From Cellvibrio sp. 79 (GTDB lineage: Bacteria; Pseudomonadota; Gammaproteobacteria; Pseudomonadales; Cellvibrionaceae): DNA of 64,000 bases. A program made the translations under genes and the position numbers. Under the pieces are notes generated by a model, which made no database searches, was not told the DNA's origin, and saw only the letters and a program-made list of their open reading frames with translations. The DNA lies in assembly GCA_003056245.1 (NCBI GenBank), contig MVDH01000003.1, forward strand, positions 1,475,331 to 1,539,330, given 5' to 3'. Position 1 is the first letter of the stretch. Each line of letters begins with the position of its first letter. Shown here in pieces: positions 9,702 to 20,594 of the stretch.

Positions 9702-11735
9702 ATGAATTCCCCAAACTCCTCACCGGTGCTTGAGCGATCGCGTGAGTTACTGGAAATAAGCTACGAAAAGGCGCTGGTGATGTATCGCCAGTTGCCCAAT
9801 GTGCTGATTTTTACCTTTGCCGCTAGTTCGGCATTGATGTTGTATTACCGCGACATCCAGCAATTGTGGATATGGTGGGGCGCAATGCAATTGGTCGGTG
9901 GCTTGCGCTTAGTCAGTTGGTGGTACTGGCGCAATCGCTGGAGCAAAGCAGGCAGTTTGCAGCAATCCAATCGCGCGACTTACCTTTTTATCGTCCTTTC
10001 CTTAATTACCGGTGCACTCTGGGCCTGTTTTTCCGTCGCATTTTTTCCGGTTTCTTCGGCATCCCAGCGGTTGGTGATTGCATTGGTGATGGCGACTGTA
10101 GCCGCCGGCAGTGTGAATGTGTTGGCGTTGGCCCCTTGGGCAAGCCGGGTGTTTATCGCACTCTTGATTGGCCCGTTGGTAGTGATGTTTGCCAGCACCG
10201 GCGAGCGCGATGAGTTGGTTATCGCCGCTTTGGGAATTGCATTGTTTATCGGCCTGACCGGGTTTGCGCGGGTAGCCAGCCAAAGTGCCAACCACTTGCT
10301 GGTGATGGCGCAAGAGCGCAATCACAAGATTGCCAGTGTGTTCGCCCAGCGCGAGGCATTGCAGCGCGATAAATCCAGCCTCCAGTCCCAGCTCGCTGAA
10401 AAAGTGGAAACACTCGAACAGGAGATGACGCTCAAAGAACGTTACGCGCGTGAGCTGGCGCGCGTGGCGGCGCTTGATAGCCTTACCGGTTTGCTGAACC
10501 GCAGCGCGTTCGAGCGGGAGTTGCACCAGCACCTGCAAGAACGGACAAAAGATTTGCCGCTGGCGCTGGTCGCGGTAGAAGTTCGTCGTTTTGATTTGAT
10601 TGAATTGCAAGGTGCGCGCACCAGCGAGCAAGTGTTGGTAACGATTGCCAACCGGCTGCGCGATTTTGGTAGTGGCCAGCTCCTGCTGGCGCGTACCGGT
10701 AGCGCTGAGTTTGCGATGGTATTTTGTGACCCTGAACAGCGCTGGCAAGACCGGGGGGTGTTTTTGCGCGCGGCGCTGCAACGTACGATCGAAACCGATA
10801 TTGGACCGGTTGCCGTCGATGTCATCCTTGGTATTGCGACAGTAGATGACGATGCCCGGGATCTGGAAACCCTGAGTTACCGTGCATCCATCGCCAAACA
10901 AGACCTGCGCCAGCGCGGTGCCGGTGGGGTGGCCATGTTTGATGCGGCGATGGAGGTTGAAATTCGCCGCCGCCAAAAATTGCGTTTTGCCCTGCACGCG
11001 GCGCTGGAAACGCGCAGCTTGACCTTGGTATTCCAGCCGATAGAACCCTGTATGACGCGTGTTGCGCGCAAGCTGGAAGCCTTATTGCGCTGGGATGATC
11101 CCGAACTGGGAACCGTATCACCCGCATTATTTATTCCCGTCGCCGAAGAGAGCGGGCTGATTCTACCGCTGGGGCGCTGGGTATTGCTGGAGTCTTGCCG
11201 CGCGGCTTTGTCCTGGCCGGGGGATGCCGTGGTGAGTGTGAACGTTTCAGTACAGCAAATCCTGGCGGGTGACCTTGCCAGTGATGTGCGCCGCGCGCTG
11301 GAGTTGACCGGTTTACCATCGCACCGGCTGGAAATTGAAATCACTGAAAGTGTATTTTCACGCGATATCGACATTATCTGCACGGTGCTGGAGCAAGTGC
11401 GTGCGATGGGTGTGAGTATCGCGATTGACGATTTTGGCACGGGTTATTCGTCGCTCGCCTATCTGCGTAGCCTGCCGGTTGATGTGATCAAAATTGACCG
11501 CTGTTTTATCGAATCCCTCGATCCAGGTGCGCGCAAATTATTGCTGGCATTATTTTCCATGGCGCGCGGCCTTGGGTTCAAGGTGGTGGTGGAAGGCGTG
11601 GAAACGGCCGAGCAACAAAACCTGCTGGTGGCGATGGGCGTGGATTATTTGCAGGGTTATTTAATTGCGCGACCCATGTTGGCGGGCGATGTTGTGGGCT
11701 GGCTGAATAAGCAATCGCCGGCGAGTCATTCTTGA
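9702..11735 (+). CDS. Membrane GGDEF-EAL protein, likely c-di-GMP phosphodiesterase
   Basis: 677-residue signalling protein. About six transmembrane segments lie within residues 30-195, followed by a predicted coiled coil (about 205-250), a GGDEF domain (about 255-400) and an EAL domain (about 420-670). The GGDEF signature is degenerate (GSAEF at 333-337) and no RxxD inhibitory site is seen, so cyclase activity is unlikely. The EAL domain looks active: EALLRW at 459-464, NVSVQQIL, EITESVF, DDFGTGYSSL and VVEGVETAEQQ are all intact. Likely role: hydrolysis of cyclic di-GMP, with the degenerate GGDEF acting as a GTP-sensing regulatory domain as in known composite proteins (inference). The ATG at 9702 is preceded by GGGAG. 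Confidence 0.9.
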   Translation: MNSPNSSPVLERSRELLEISYEKALVMYRQLPNVLIFTFAASSALMLYYRDIQQLWIWWGAMQLVGGLRLVSWWYWRNRWSKAGSLQQSNRATYLFIVLSLITGALWACFSVAFFPVSSASQRLVIALVMATVAAGSVNVLALAPWASRVFIALLIGPLVVMFASTGERDELVIAALGIALFIGLTGFARVASQSANHLLVMAQERNHKIASVFAQREALQRDKSSLQSQLAEKVETLEQEMTLKERYARELARVAALDSLTGLLNRSAFERELHQHLQERTKDLPLALVAVEVRRFDLIELQGARTSEQVLVTIANRLRDFGSGQLLLARTGSAEFAMVFCDPEQRWQDRGVFLRAALQRTIETDIGPVAVDVILGIATVDDDARDLETLSYRASIAKQDLRQRGAGGVAMFDAAMEVEIRRRQKLRFALHAALETRSLTLVFQPIEPCMTRVARKLEALLRWDDPELGTVSPALFIPVAEESGLILPLGRWVLLESCRAALSWPGDAVVSVNVSVQQILAGDLASDVRRALELTGLPSHRLEIEITESVFSRDIDIICTVLEQVRAMGVSIAIDDFGTGYSSLAYLRSLPVDVIKIDRCFIESLDPGARKLLLALFSMARGLGFKVVVEGVETAEQQNLLVAMGVDYLQGYLIARPMLAGDVVGWLNKQSPASHS

Positions 11736-11799
11736 TCGAGCCGGACCGGAAATTGTTGGTGTCGGGCTAGATTGGTCACTTTGCCGGAGCTTAAGGATA

Positions 11800-12915
11800 A
11801 TGATTGAGCTGGAAAAAGCGCTGTTGTTGACAGTGTTAAGCCTAAGTAGCTGGAGCCTGTTGGCGCTATTGCTGGACAAACGTGGCCAGCGTGACATCAA
11901 CCGTTATCTCGCGCTGTTATTGGCCGCACTGTGTATTCCCCAAATTTATTTTTATTCGCGATTATTAGTCCCGCCCGATGGTGTGTTCGCGCTGGCATTA
12001 ATTGCCCAGGCTGTCATTTGGTTGAAAGGCCCGTTTTTGTGGATGATGGTGCTCCAGGCAATTGGTCGCCCACCACATCTGCCCTGGTTGCACTTTTTCC
12101 CGTTTCTGCTGGTTGTGATCCTGCTGCTGTTAAAACCGGATTGGTTATTCATTGCCGGCCAATTGGGATTGTTACAAGCCATTGTTTATCTGTTGTTGTC
12201 ATTACGCAATTTGCTAACAGCGCGCGCACGCCTTGCCCATATTTACCGTGAATATCCCAATACCAGTTATTTCTGGTTGCTGTGGGTGATTGCCGGTTTG
12301 CTGGTGATGTTGCTGGTTGATTTTGTGTTGATGGGGCTGATATTTATTTATCAAATTGTTTTGCTTGAGGCGATTACGTTAGTGTCCTGGATAATGTCCG
12401 GTTATTTATTATCGGTCGCCTTTTTCAGTGTTTATCGTCCGCGCATATTTTTTCATGAGGATTGGCAGAGCGAATCTTCGCCTGCAATTAACGAGTCAAT
12501 TGATCCGCCGTTAACAGCGGAAAAAAGCTGGCGTGAGCTGGATGAAAGCCTGGCGCAACAGCTTGCTTTACAGTTAGAACAATTGATGCGCGAAGAGTCC
12601 TTGTACCGCCAGGGTGAGCTTTCCCTGGCGCAACTGGCGGCACGTTTGGGGGTGAGTGTGCATCAGGCGTCGGAGCTATTGAATGTGCATCTCGGCGTTA
12701 ACTTTTACGATTACCTGAATCGCTACCGCCTGGATTACGCCTGCTCCCTGTTGCGTAATCCGAGCTGTGAATGGCGCATTCTGGATATCGTTTTTGAATC
12801 CGGCTTCAGCAACAAAAACTCTTTTTATCGCTGTTTCCGTGCAACCTATGGCATGACTCCGGCGGATTACCGCAATCAGCAGTTAGCGAGAGCATTGGGC
12901 GCCACTGCGGTATGA
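11800..12915 (+). CDS. Membrane-anchored AraC-family regulator
   Basis: 371-residue transcription factor with seven or so hydrophobic segments in residues 1-215 and an AraC/XylS DNA-binding domain at about 265-365. Both helix-turn-helix motifs are visible: LSLAQLAARLGVSVHQASEL and, in the second, ILDIVFESGFSNKNSFYRCF followed by YGMTPADYR, the family signature. Such integral-membrane AraC proteins are common in Cellvibrio and Saccharophagus, where they are thought to respond to extracellular cues; the ligand is unknown. It follows the EAL protein by 64 bases and may be co-transcribed. Its stop is 2 bases from the stop of the convergent gene, with no terminator between them. RBS AAGGA. Confidence 0.88.
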   Translation: MIELEKALLLTVLSLSSWSLLALLLDKRGQRDINRYLALLLAALCIPQIYFYSRLLVPPDGVFALALIAQAVIWLKGPFLWMMVLQAIGRPPHLPWLHFFPFLLVVILLLLKPDWLFIAGQLGLLQAIVYLLLSLRNLLTARARLAHIYREYPNTSYFWLLWVIAGLLVMLLVDFVLMGLIFIYQIVLLEAITLVSWIMSGYLLSVAFFSVYRPRIFFHEDWQSESSPAINESIDPPLTAEKSWRELDESLAQQLALQLEQLMREESLYRQGELSLAQLAARLGVSVHQASELLNVHLGVNFYDYLNRYRLDYACSLLRNPSCEWRILDIVFESGFSNKNSFYRCFRATYGMTPADYRNQQLARALGATAV

Positions 12916-12917
12916 CA

Positions 12918-13640
12918 TCAATTCCAGAAGCCAAGCTGATACAGCTCCATCTTTTTCACACCCTGTTCAAAATAGTGGTGATTTGCCTGGAATTCAGGGG
13001 CGGCCGAGTAGTATCCAAGGTCGGCGGCGGAGTTCCATTGCACCAGTAGCACCAGATCCGGTGGAGTGATTTCACCTTCCGTTAATTTTTCGTAACGCAC
13101 CCCGGGTAATTTGAACAGCGTTTTTGCACCCAGTTTGTCGCGCAGTGCTTGCGTGCCCCGGTAGTAATTGTTGTAAGCATCTCGATCATTCAGCCAGATC
13201 AATGCGATGCTGTACGATTTGGTTTTATCCAGGGTAAGGTCCAGCGGGCATTTAACTTTCATGTCAATCGATTGCAATTGATTCCATATCTGGGGGCGCA
13301 ATGGTTTGAACTTTTTCAGGTATTTTGGGTTGTTGCGTGTTCTCTGCGCAGCGGCTTTGTGTGGCCAGCTGTAAAGGCCTGCCCCCTGTGGATTACCCTC
13401 ACCAAATACCACCTGGTCGATTTTAAATGTGGTCAGTTCTTTCATTCCTGCCGCTTGGGCTAACGGAAAAGCATTATCAAAATAAATCTTTTGTATCGCT
13501 TCGCCGCCGGGCTTGTTCTCGCTTAAAACAAAGGTGAGTAATTGCCCGGGTTCCAAGGTTTCGGCGTTAGCGGCGCCGATGTTTATCAATAGCAAGCCGC
13601 TACAGGCGATCAGGGATAATTTGCGCACAATCGATTTCAT
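12918..13640 (-). CDS. Secreted protein of unknown function
   Basis: 240-residue exported protein with a signal peptide (LIACSGLLLINIGAANA, cleavage about residue 26). I do not recognise the family with confidence. The mature part appears to contain two ferredoxin-like alpha/beta halves (about 30-115 and 135-240), with motifs such as SIALIWLNDRDAYNNYY and LVLLVQWNSAADLGYY reminiscent of DUF1330/NIPSNAP-type proteins. No catalytic motif is evident. It is divergent from the CE1-like esterase gene, with about 210 bases between them, and ends against the AraC gene, so either could be a regulatory partner. RBS GGAG about 10 bases before the ATG. Confidence 0.7.
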   Translation of the reverse strand: MKSIVRKLSLIACSGLLLINIGAANAETLEPGQLLTFVLSENKPGGEAIQKIYFDNAFPLAQAAGMKELTTFKIDQVVFGEGNPQGAGLYSWPHKAAAQRTRNNPKYLKKFKPLRPQIWNQLQSIDMKVKCPLDLTLDKTKSYSIALIWLNDRDAYNNYYRGTQALRDKLGAKTLFKLPGVRYEKLTEGEITPPDLVLLVQWNSAADLGYYSAAPEFQANHHYFEQGVKKMELYQLGFWN

Positions 13641-13851
13641 AACTGTAAAACTCCGTTTGTAGGTGAGCTGCTATCAAAGCGGTTGCGAACACTTGATGAA
13701 TCCTTTCCGAACAAAAATGACTTACCTTTCGCTCACCAATGCTCCCGATTGATCTCGAATGACGGTAAGCATGCAAGCGCCCGCTAGCTTCTGTGGCGTT
13801 GCCGGCAATAGCAGCCAGTGACGTTCATCCACAGCATCAGGAGACATGCAA

Positions 13852-15033
13852 ATGGCAAAAGTTAATGAGTTAAACCGGTTGGTTCGCAAGGTTGGTGCGG
13901 GGCTGATATTCAGTTCAGCGTTGCTAGCCGGGTTATGTAGCACAGCAAGTGCGGCAACTGATCTGGGCGATTTCACCGGCAGCCCGCAAGACACCTGGGA
14001 TGGGTTGCGCCGTATCGGCATTGAAGTACGCAACTTCAAACAACCCAATCTGCTCAATCCGGAAGAAAAAATCGTGCGGCGTTATCTGCAATATGTTCCG
14101 CGCAGTATTCATCGCCAGCAACATAAAACCTACCCGTTAGTGATTATGTTGCCCGGCGCGGGGCTGAGTGCAGAGTTAAGTCGTGAATGGGATTGGGGCA
14201 ATCGGGTAGAGCGTCTAGCCGACAAAGACCAATTTATTTTGGTGTATGCCAATGCCCATGAACCGGGGGACCTTGGAAGCCAAAATCCGGGAAATCCCTT
14301 TTATTCGAATGGCGGATACTGGCGTACCTGCTTTGGCAAACCGGGTACCGGGCCGGAATTTTTTACGGTGGATGATGTAGCTTATCTGCGCAAAATCATC
14401 GCGCGGGTAAAGGCGGAGGGATTACCGGTGGATAAAAACCGCATCTATTTAATGGGAATGTCCAACGGCGGTGAAATGGTCCAGCGTGCCGCACGGGAAA
14501 TACCGGAGCTTCTTGCCGGCGCAGGAGTGGTAATGCCGGTAAATTCCATGCCTGCGACCGTGCCTTTCTTTACGTGTGCCCAGCGACCACAACATCCTGT
14601 GAGCATGATGTTTATCCACAGCCCCAAAGATACGCTGCTGGATACTATCTATACCTCCATGGGGTTTGACTACGGCGCGGTGATGAAAGATTCGGTTGCC
14701 CAATGGCGCACTGCGCTGGGCATTAATGGCGCTACCGAAAAGGTTAAGTTGCTGCCCAACAAAATTAATGAGGGCGCAGGCTACAGCGGAAATGTTCCCT
14801 GGGCATTGGCGAGCCTAAACTCATCCATCACCCGTTATGATTATCGCAAAGCCGCTTCCGGCAATGATTTCGCCGTCCTGGAAATGACACCGGCAGCAGG
14901 TCATGCCTGGCCCAATGCAAGTACGACAGATCCATTGGTTGCTGAAGCTCCCTACAACGGTTTTAAAAACCAGGACATCAATGCTGAAGAGGTGCTCTGG
15001 AACTTCCTTAAAAAGAACAAGCGTATCCATTAA
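13852..15033 (+). CDS. Secreted PHB-depolymerase/CE1-like esterase
   Basis: Exported alpha/beta-hydrolase of 393 residues, with a signal peptide (LIFSSALLAGLCSTASA). I prefer the ATG at 13852 over 13846 because AGGAG at 13839-13843 is 8 bases from the former and only 2 from the latter. The nucleophile elbow is GMSNGGEM, typical of the LpqC/poly(3-hydroxybutyrate) depolymerase family and of related CE1 feruloyl and acetyl-xylan esterases. A PLVIMLPGAG strand lies upstream and the likely catalytic His is in AAGHAWPNAS. Cysteines are few (CFGKPG, FFTCAQ). In a cell-wall degrader a feruloyl or acetyl esterase role is as plausible as PHB depolymerisation, and the sequence alone does not decide. 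Confidence 0.78.
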   Translation: MAKVNELNRLVRKVGAGLIFSSALLAGLCSTASAATDLGDFTGSPQDTWDGLRRIGIEVRNFKQPNLLNPEEKIVRRYLQYVPRSIHRQQHKTYPLVIMLPGAGLSAELSREWDWGNRVERLADKDQFILVYANAHEPGDLGSQNPGNPFYSNGGYWRTCFGKPGTGPEFFTVDDVAYLRKIIARVKAEGLPVDKNRIYLMGMSNGGEMVQRAAREIPELLAGAGVVMPVNSMPATVPFFTCAQRPQHPVSMMFIHSPKDTLLDTIYTSMGFDYGAVMKDSVAQWRTALGINGATEKVKLLPNKINEGAGYSGNVPWALASLNSSITRYDYRKAASGNDFAVLEMTPAAGHAWPNASTTDPLVAEAPYNGFKNQDINAEEVLWNFLKKNKRIH

Positions 15034-15092
15034 CGACACAGGGCTGGCAACAGGGAAGTTGCCAGGCTGTTGATTAATTGATCAAACTTCAC

Positions 15093-15122
15093 TTGCAGTG
15101 ACACTCTTCCTTGGAATACAAT
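15093..15122 (+). promoter_or_regulatory. Sigma70-type promoter for rplU-rpmA
   Basis: TTGCAG at 15093-15098 and TACAAT at 15117-15122 are 18 bases apart, a good match to a housekeeping promoter, and leave a leader of about 90 bases before rplU. Pattern match only. Confidence 0.5.
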
Positions 15123-15218
15123 CGCCGCCCCTGTAAAACAGGTATACGACACTAGTCACAAACGCCACAGGCATGTCGCCCGGCTACTTCGTGTCGTCCA
15201 AGCGTCTTGGAGCAAACA

Positions 15219-15536
15219 ATGAGCGCATATGCAATTTTTGAAAGCGGTGGCAAACAGCATCGCGTAGTTGTGGGTGAAACCCTCAAACTCGAAAAAATCG
15301 ATTTCGCCACCGGTGGCGTTGTTGAATTCAACAAAGTTTACCTGGTTGCCAACGGTGCAGACGTCAAGATTGGCGCTCCTGTTGTAGATGGCGCTACCGT
15401 AACTGCAGAAGTGGTTGCCCATGGCCGTGCTGACAAAGTGAAGATCATCAAATTCCGTCGTCGTAAGCACCACATGAAGCGTCAAGGTCACCGTCAGTGG
15501 TTCACTGAAGTGAAAATCACTGCAATCAAAGGTTAA
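15219..15536 (+). CDS. rplU: 50S ribosomal protein L21
   Basis: Large-subunit protein that binds 23S rRNA, 105 residues. The ATG at 15219 gives [16 protein letters not shown], close to the usual L21 opening MYAVIESGGKQ; a TTG 12 bases upstream overlaps the GGAG ribosome site and is not the start. The C-terminal [20 protein letters not shown] is characteristic. It is 16 bases upstream of rpmA, as in nearly all bacteria. Confidence 0.97.
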   Translation: MSAYAIFESGGKQHRVVVGETLKLEKIDFATGGVVEFNKVYLVANGADVKIGAPVVDGATVTAEVVAHGRADKVKIIKFRRRKHHMKRQGHRQWFTEVKITAIKG

Positions 15537-15552
15537 TTGAGGAGGCTAGAAA

Positions 15553-15813
15553 ATGGCTCACAAGAAAGGGGTAGGTAGTTCCCGTAACGGTCGCGATTCA
15601 GAAGCGAAACGCCTTGGTGTAAAAGCATACGGTGGCGAATTGATTTCTGGCGGTAGCATTATTGTTCGTCAACGCGGTACCAAGTACCACGCTGGTGTAA
15701 ACGTAGGTCTGGGTAAAGACCACACGCTGTTCGCGAAAGTGGACGGTACCGTTAAGTTCGAAGTTAAAGGCGCTTTTGGTCGTCAATACGTAAGCATCAT
15801 TCCTGCTGCTTAA
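15553..15813 (+). CDS. rpmA: 50S ribosomal protein L27
   Basis: Large-subunit protein near the peptidyl-transferase centre, 86 residues, starting [20 protein letters not shown], the conserved N-terminus that reaches into the active site. No N-terminal extension of the Firmicutes type is present. The RBS GGAGG lies in the 16-base gap from rplU, so the two genes form an operon ending at the terminator at 15868. Confidence 0.98.
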   Translation: MAHKKGVGSSRNGRDSEAKRLGVKAYGGELISGGSIIVRQRGTKYHAGVNVGLGKDHTLFAKVDGTVKFEVKGAFGRQYVSIIPAA

Positions 15814-15867
15814 TATTGAGTCCAGAATAAGCCAGCTTGCTGCCTGCAGCGGGCAATGAAGAACAAT

Positions 15868-15901
15868 AAAAAAGCCCTGCCGATAACGTCAGGGCTTTTT
15901 T
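15868..15901. terminator. Terminator after rpmA
   Basis: A 12-bp perfect stem AAAAAAGCCCTG / CAGGGCTTTTTT with a 10-base loop ends in a T-run. It is a strong intrinsic terminator 55 bases after the rpmA stop. Confidence 0.9.
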
Positions 15902-16049
15902 ATATTCAGGGCGAAGGGAGTTTACTTCTGTATCCGCGCCATCCGTGGCGGCCATATGGTGTCAGTGTATGAATGGCCATCGCCAGGAAGCGAATAACTT
16001 TTCCGCAGGATGCGAATGTATTTTTTATTTTTATGTTTCTGTTTTTTAA

Positions 16050-17270
<1,221 letters not shown>

Positions 17271-17307
17271 TCCCTAATGATTGGTGCGACGTAAAATAGT
17301 GTAACCT

Positions 17308-17332
17308 CACGCCCGGCTCTGCTCCGGGCGTG
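17308..17332. terminator. Hairpin between obgE and proB
   Basis: A 9-bp perfect stem CACGCCCGG / CCGGGCGTG has a 7-base loop and a weak tail (TTGCATT). It is a possible weak terminator or processing site after obgE. Confidence 0.5.
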
Positions 17333-17407
17333 TTGCATTAAGAGCGCAGGTTTTAATAAAACAACTTTTATAAAAATTCACACATTATTCTCGAGCGCAT
17401 TTATTTC

Positions 17408-18532
17408 ATGAGCAAAAGAGACATTATTCCCCACGCGAAACGCTGGGTAGTAAAAATTGGCAGCGCACTATTAACCAACGATGGTAAGGGGTTGGACACC
17501 GCGGCAATCGCCGGTTGGGTTCAACAAATGGCCGAATTGCGTTTGCGCGGTATTGAATTGGTGTTGGTGTCATCCGGCGCTGTCGCGGCGGGTATGCGCC
17601 GTTTGGGTTGGTCTTCGCGACCCACTGAAATTCATCAGTTGCAAGCCGCTGCTGCTGTTGGCCAGATGGGCTTGATACAAACTTACGAAGTGGAATTCCA
17701 GCGTTACGGTTTGCTTACTGCACAAGTATTACTGGATCACGATGATCTTTCTTCACGCCAACGTTATTTGAATGCGCGCTCCACATTAAAAACATTAGTC
17801 AGTTTGAATGTTGTTCCGGTGATTAATGAGAACGACACTGTGACCACAGAAGAAATCCGTTTTGGCGATAACGACACGCTAGGTGCGTTGGTTGCCAATT
17901 TAATTGAAGCCGATTTGTTAGTTATTCTTACCGATCAAAAAGGCATGTATGACAGCGATCCACGTTCAAATCCTGATGCGCAATTGCTCAGCGAGATTGC
18001 GGCAGTTGATTCTCGCCTCGAACAAATGGCCGGTGGAACCGGTGGTGCGTTGGGTCGTGGTGGAATGATCACTAAAGTGCGTGCTGCACGGGTGGCTGCA
18101 CGTTCCGGTGCGGACACAGTGATTGTTGGCGGTCGTATTGAAAATGCATTATTGCGGATCGCCGCTGGCGAGAATATTGGTACATTTTTGTGGGCGGATC
18201 AACAGCCGCAGGCAGCGCGCAAACGCTGGATTTCCGGTCAATTGCAAACGCGCGGCACCTTGGTGCTGGACGATGGTGCAGTGCGTGTAGTGCGTGAACA
18301 AGGGAAAAGTTTATTGCCGGTTGGTGTTAAAGAAGTGCGCGGTGATTTCACGCGCGGTGACATGGTGGTTTGTGTGGATTCACACGGAAAAGAAATTGCG
18401 CGCGGGCTGGTAAATTATCACGCTGAAGAGGCGCAAAAAATTATCGGCAAACCCAGTAGCCAGATTCCGGACATTCTGGGCTATCAGGATGATAACGAAT
18501 TAATTCATCGCGATAACCTTGTTCTCAGCTAA
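17408..18532 (+). CDS. proB: Glutamate 5-kinase
   Basis: First enzyme of proline synthesis: ATP-dependent phosphorylation of L-glutamate to gamma-glutamyl phosphate, in the cytosol. The 374-residue protein has an amino-acid-kinase domain (1-about 260) and a C-terminal PUA domain (about 280-370). Visible family motifs include [28 protein letters not shown] with FGDNDTL, and [15 protein letters not shown]. It lies downstream of obgE, as in Pseudomonas. proA is not in this window. Confidence 0.97.
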   Translation: MSKRDIIPHAKRWVVKIGSALLTNDGKGLDTAAIAGWVQQMAELRLRGIELVLVSSGAVAAGMRRLGWSSRPTEIHQLQAAAAVGQMGLIQTYEVEFQRYGLLTAQVLLDHDDLSSRQRYLNARSTLKTLVSLNVVPVINENDTVTTEEIRFGDNDTLGALVANLIEADLLVILTDQKGMYDSDPRSNPDAQLLSEIAAVDSRLEQMAGGTGGALGRGGMITKVRAARVAARSGADTVIVGGRIENALLRIAAGENIGTFLWADQQPQAARKRWISGQLQTRGTLVLDDGAVRVVREQGKSLLPVGVKEVRGDFTRGDMVVCVDSHGKEIARGLVNYHAEEAQKIIGKPSSQIPDILGYQDDNELIHRDNLVLS

Positions 18533-18557
18533 ATTATTTTTCTGATCGCATCTGGAT

Positions 18558-18586
18558 AAAAAGCCCGCGCTAAACGCGGGCTTTTT
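18558..18586. terminator. Terminator between proB and the convergent acyltransferase gene
   Basis: A 12-bp perfect stem AAAAAGCCCGCG / CGCGGGCTTTTT with loop CTAAA. It has A-runs on one side and T-runs on the other, so it can act in both directions. Confidence 0.9.
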
Positions 18587-18616
18587 ATTTTAAAAAATAA
18601 CGATCCGTTATTCCTG

Positions 18617-19657
18617 CTATTGCGGCATAGTTCGTACGCTAATTTTGCTGGCAATTTTATTCAGCAGGCTGCTTTCCTTATAGAGTTTACGTAAGTAACC
18701 CATCGCCGGTTTTTCTACGGTATACGTCAGGAGCGTGCCCAGTATCAGGCCGGTGAGCAATGCGCAGGCAATACCGAGGTAGGGCGATATATTGTGTTGG
18801 TAAAAGAGTTGGATGATGGTGTAACCGATATTCTGGTGAATTAAATAAAACGAGTAGGAGATGGTGCCCATAAATACGAGGGGTTTAAAGGAGAATACCG
18901 CCAGCTTGTCATTGATGGCGCAATAAAATAAACCATAAATGACAGTAATGGTAATGGCCCCTGGTAATTGGTATTGCCCATAAAGGCTCAGCACGGAAAG
19001 TGCGATCACGCTGTAGGTAATTTTATTCGCGCTGCCATCCCATAGGCGATAAAAGCAAATCCCTGCTGCAAACAGACCTATATAATCCAGTAATAATAAA
19101 TAACGCAAACGCATGGGAACCAGTTCAATTGCGTCGGTGAGTGCAAGCGCAGCCGCTACCAGTACCCATACAAATAACCATCGATCAATCTGCGGCAATT
19201 GGCGGCTTAAAAAAAGCACGAACATCCAGAAATAGAATGCCAGTTCCAGGGTGAGAGTCCAGTAAACCCCATCGATATGCCGCACGCCCAAATATCCCTG
19301 CAACATAGAGTAATTGATAATCAGCTCGCTGAATTGGGCAATGCGGTTTTCAGGCCCGTATAAATACATAATTAAAAAAGTAATGGTGGCTGCGACCCAA
19401 TACACGGGGAACAGGCGCGAGAATCGCGACCAGATAAAGTCAAATGGATGGGCGATGCGCGAGAGCGTCCAGAAAATAACAAAGCCGCTTACTAAAAAAA
19501 ATAAATGCACACCGTAATAACCAAACTGGAGTGCGGCGGGCACCGAAAACTGATGTCCGTAATCAAGGTTGTAATGATAAAAAAAATGATAAAAAGCCAC
19601 TGCAAGGGCGGCAAAGCCGCGCAAGCCATCCAAAGCGGTTAAGCGCCGGGAGTTCAT
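18617..19657 (-). CDS. Acyltransferase-3 (OafA/YrhL-type) membrane protein
   Basis: Integral membrane O-acyltransferase of 346 residues with about ten transmembrane helices. It probably acetylates a cell-surface sugar such as LPS O-antigen, exopolysaccharide or a glycolipid. I start at the ATG at 19657 (MNSRRLTALDGLRGFAALAV), because AGGACA lies about 8 bases upstream and the DGLRGFAAL motif is the family's N-terminal signature; a longer frame adds 22 unsupported residues. Other family features are the GVHLFFLVSGFVIFWTL segment and SYSFYLIHQNIGY near the C-terminus, holding the conserved His. No partner biosynthesis genes are adjacent, so the target is unknown. Confidence 0.88.
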   Translation of the reverse strand: MNSRRLTALDGLRGFAALAVAFYHFFYHYNLDYGHQFSVPAALQFGYYGVHLFFLVSGFVIFWTLSRIAHPFDFIWSRFSRLFPVYWVAATITFLIMYLYGPENRIAQFSELIINYSMLQGYLGVRHIDGVYWTLTLELAFYFWMFVLFLSRQLPQIDRWLFVWVLVAAALALTDAIELVPMRLRYLLLLDYIGLFAAGICFYRLWDGSANKITYSVIALSVLSLYGQYQLPGAITITVIYGLFYCAINDKLAVFSFKPLVFMGTISYSFYLIHQNIGYTIIQLFYQHNISPYLGIACALLTGLILGTLLTYTVEKPAMGYLRKLYKESSLLNKIASKISVRTMPQ

Positions 19658-19968
19658 TTTGACTGTCCTTTGAAAGAGGGGGGAGTGTGTCGTCTGTAAT
19701 GGAGTACAAATAATTTCAAGCAATTGTCGCGCCTGAATGTAGATTGAGGTCTTGAATTGGCGGGAAAATTATCGAAATTAGAGAGAATTCGCAGAAGGAT
19801 TGATACGCAGGAGATAATTAAAGCGTGCCGCAGTATTAATGTGTATTGAGCGCCACGATTTGAAGGAGATGTGCACCGCAAACGCTAATCATTTTTTGCA
19901 AAATTAACATTCTGGTGCACTGTCTTTGAAAAATAAACAGATGAAAAAGAAACAGATGGAAAAGATGT
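19658..19968. other. Intergenic region upstream of the acyltransferase gene
   Basis: 311 bases without a supported gene. It must hold the acyltransferase promoter (minus strand), but I see no clear -35/-10 pair. Next to the PEP-CTERM stop, a short direct repeat (AACAGATG followed by A/G-rich bases, twice between about 19934 and 19960) and no strong terminator are seen. Confidence 0.5.
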
Positions 19969-20574
19969 TTAACGCGAATATTGTAATTTGCGGACGCGTA
20001 ACGCAAAAATTGCCAGAGCACCCAGCAATAACAGGAGGCTGGATGGTTCAGGAACTTCTACTCCACCAACAGTTACTGCAAGTCCATTGGGTTCGGTTGC
20101 GGATAGTGCATTGCCTGATGCGTCACCCAGCGCGTTGATCCACAGCGACAAATTTCCCTCCCCGATTGCTTGTGCAGTGAGCAAAACGCTGAACAATGTA
20201 AAGTCGCCCGCTTGCAATAAATCCAGGTCGGCAATGGAATCGAAAGACAATTCAAACAGGTTTAACCAGTTTGCGCCCAGGGTGCTTTCTTGCAAGCTGC
20301 CAAATCCGGCCAGATCCAACTGGTTGCCCAATACAGAGTCACCCCAGTGTACGGCACTCAACGAAAATAATGCTGCGTCGAAACCCAGATTCAGATCATA
20401 CACACCCAGTGAAGGTGCGGCCTGATCGTCCAGGCCGCTAACGCGCACTTGCAATTCCAGTGTGTCGCCGATATTCAGGTTGGATTTATCCGCAACCAGA
20501 TTAATATTCATGGCGAATGTATCGCAGGAAAATAACACTGCCAGTGATGCGATAAAGTTGAATAATTTTTTCAT
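19969..20574 (-). CDS. Cohesin-like domain protein with PEP-CTERM anchor
   Basis: Exported protein of 201 residues. Two adjacent ATGs (20577, 20574) follow GGAGG; I choose 20574, 7 bases from it. After a signal peptide (FIASLAVLFSCDTFA), the mature part is one beta-rich module. Its features are VADKSNLNIGDTLELQVRVS, LGVYDLNLGFDAALFSL, FELSFDS and GDFTLFSVLLTAQAIGEGNLSL, the pattern of cohesin-like domains found in PEP-CTERM proteins. It ends in VPEPSSLLLLLGALAIFALR plus a basic tail, the PEP-CTERM signal processed by exosortase. The gene lies 20 bases after the nuclease gene, which ends in a dockerin-like module, so the two are probably co-transcribed and may bind each other (inference). No exosortase gene is in the window. 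Confidence 0.82.
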   Translation of the reverse strand: MKKLFNFIASLAVLFSCDTFAMNINLVADKSNLNIGDTLELQVRVSGLDDQAAPSLGVYDLNLGFDAALFSLSAVHWGDSVLGNQLDLAGFGSLQESTLGANWLNLFELSFDSIADLDLLQAGDFTLFSVLLTAQAIGEGNLSLWINALGDASGNALSATEPNGLAVTVGGVEVPEPSSLLLLLGALAIFALRVRKLQYSR

Positions 20575-20594
20575 CATTAATCCTCCAAAAAATA

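Noticed and set aside
10002-10997. 331-codon frame on the minus strand inside the GGDEF-EAL gene
   Set aside because: It is antisense to an intact GGDEF/EAL domain frame, with no ribosome site or family resemblance.
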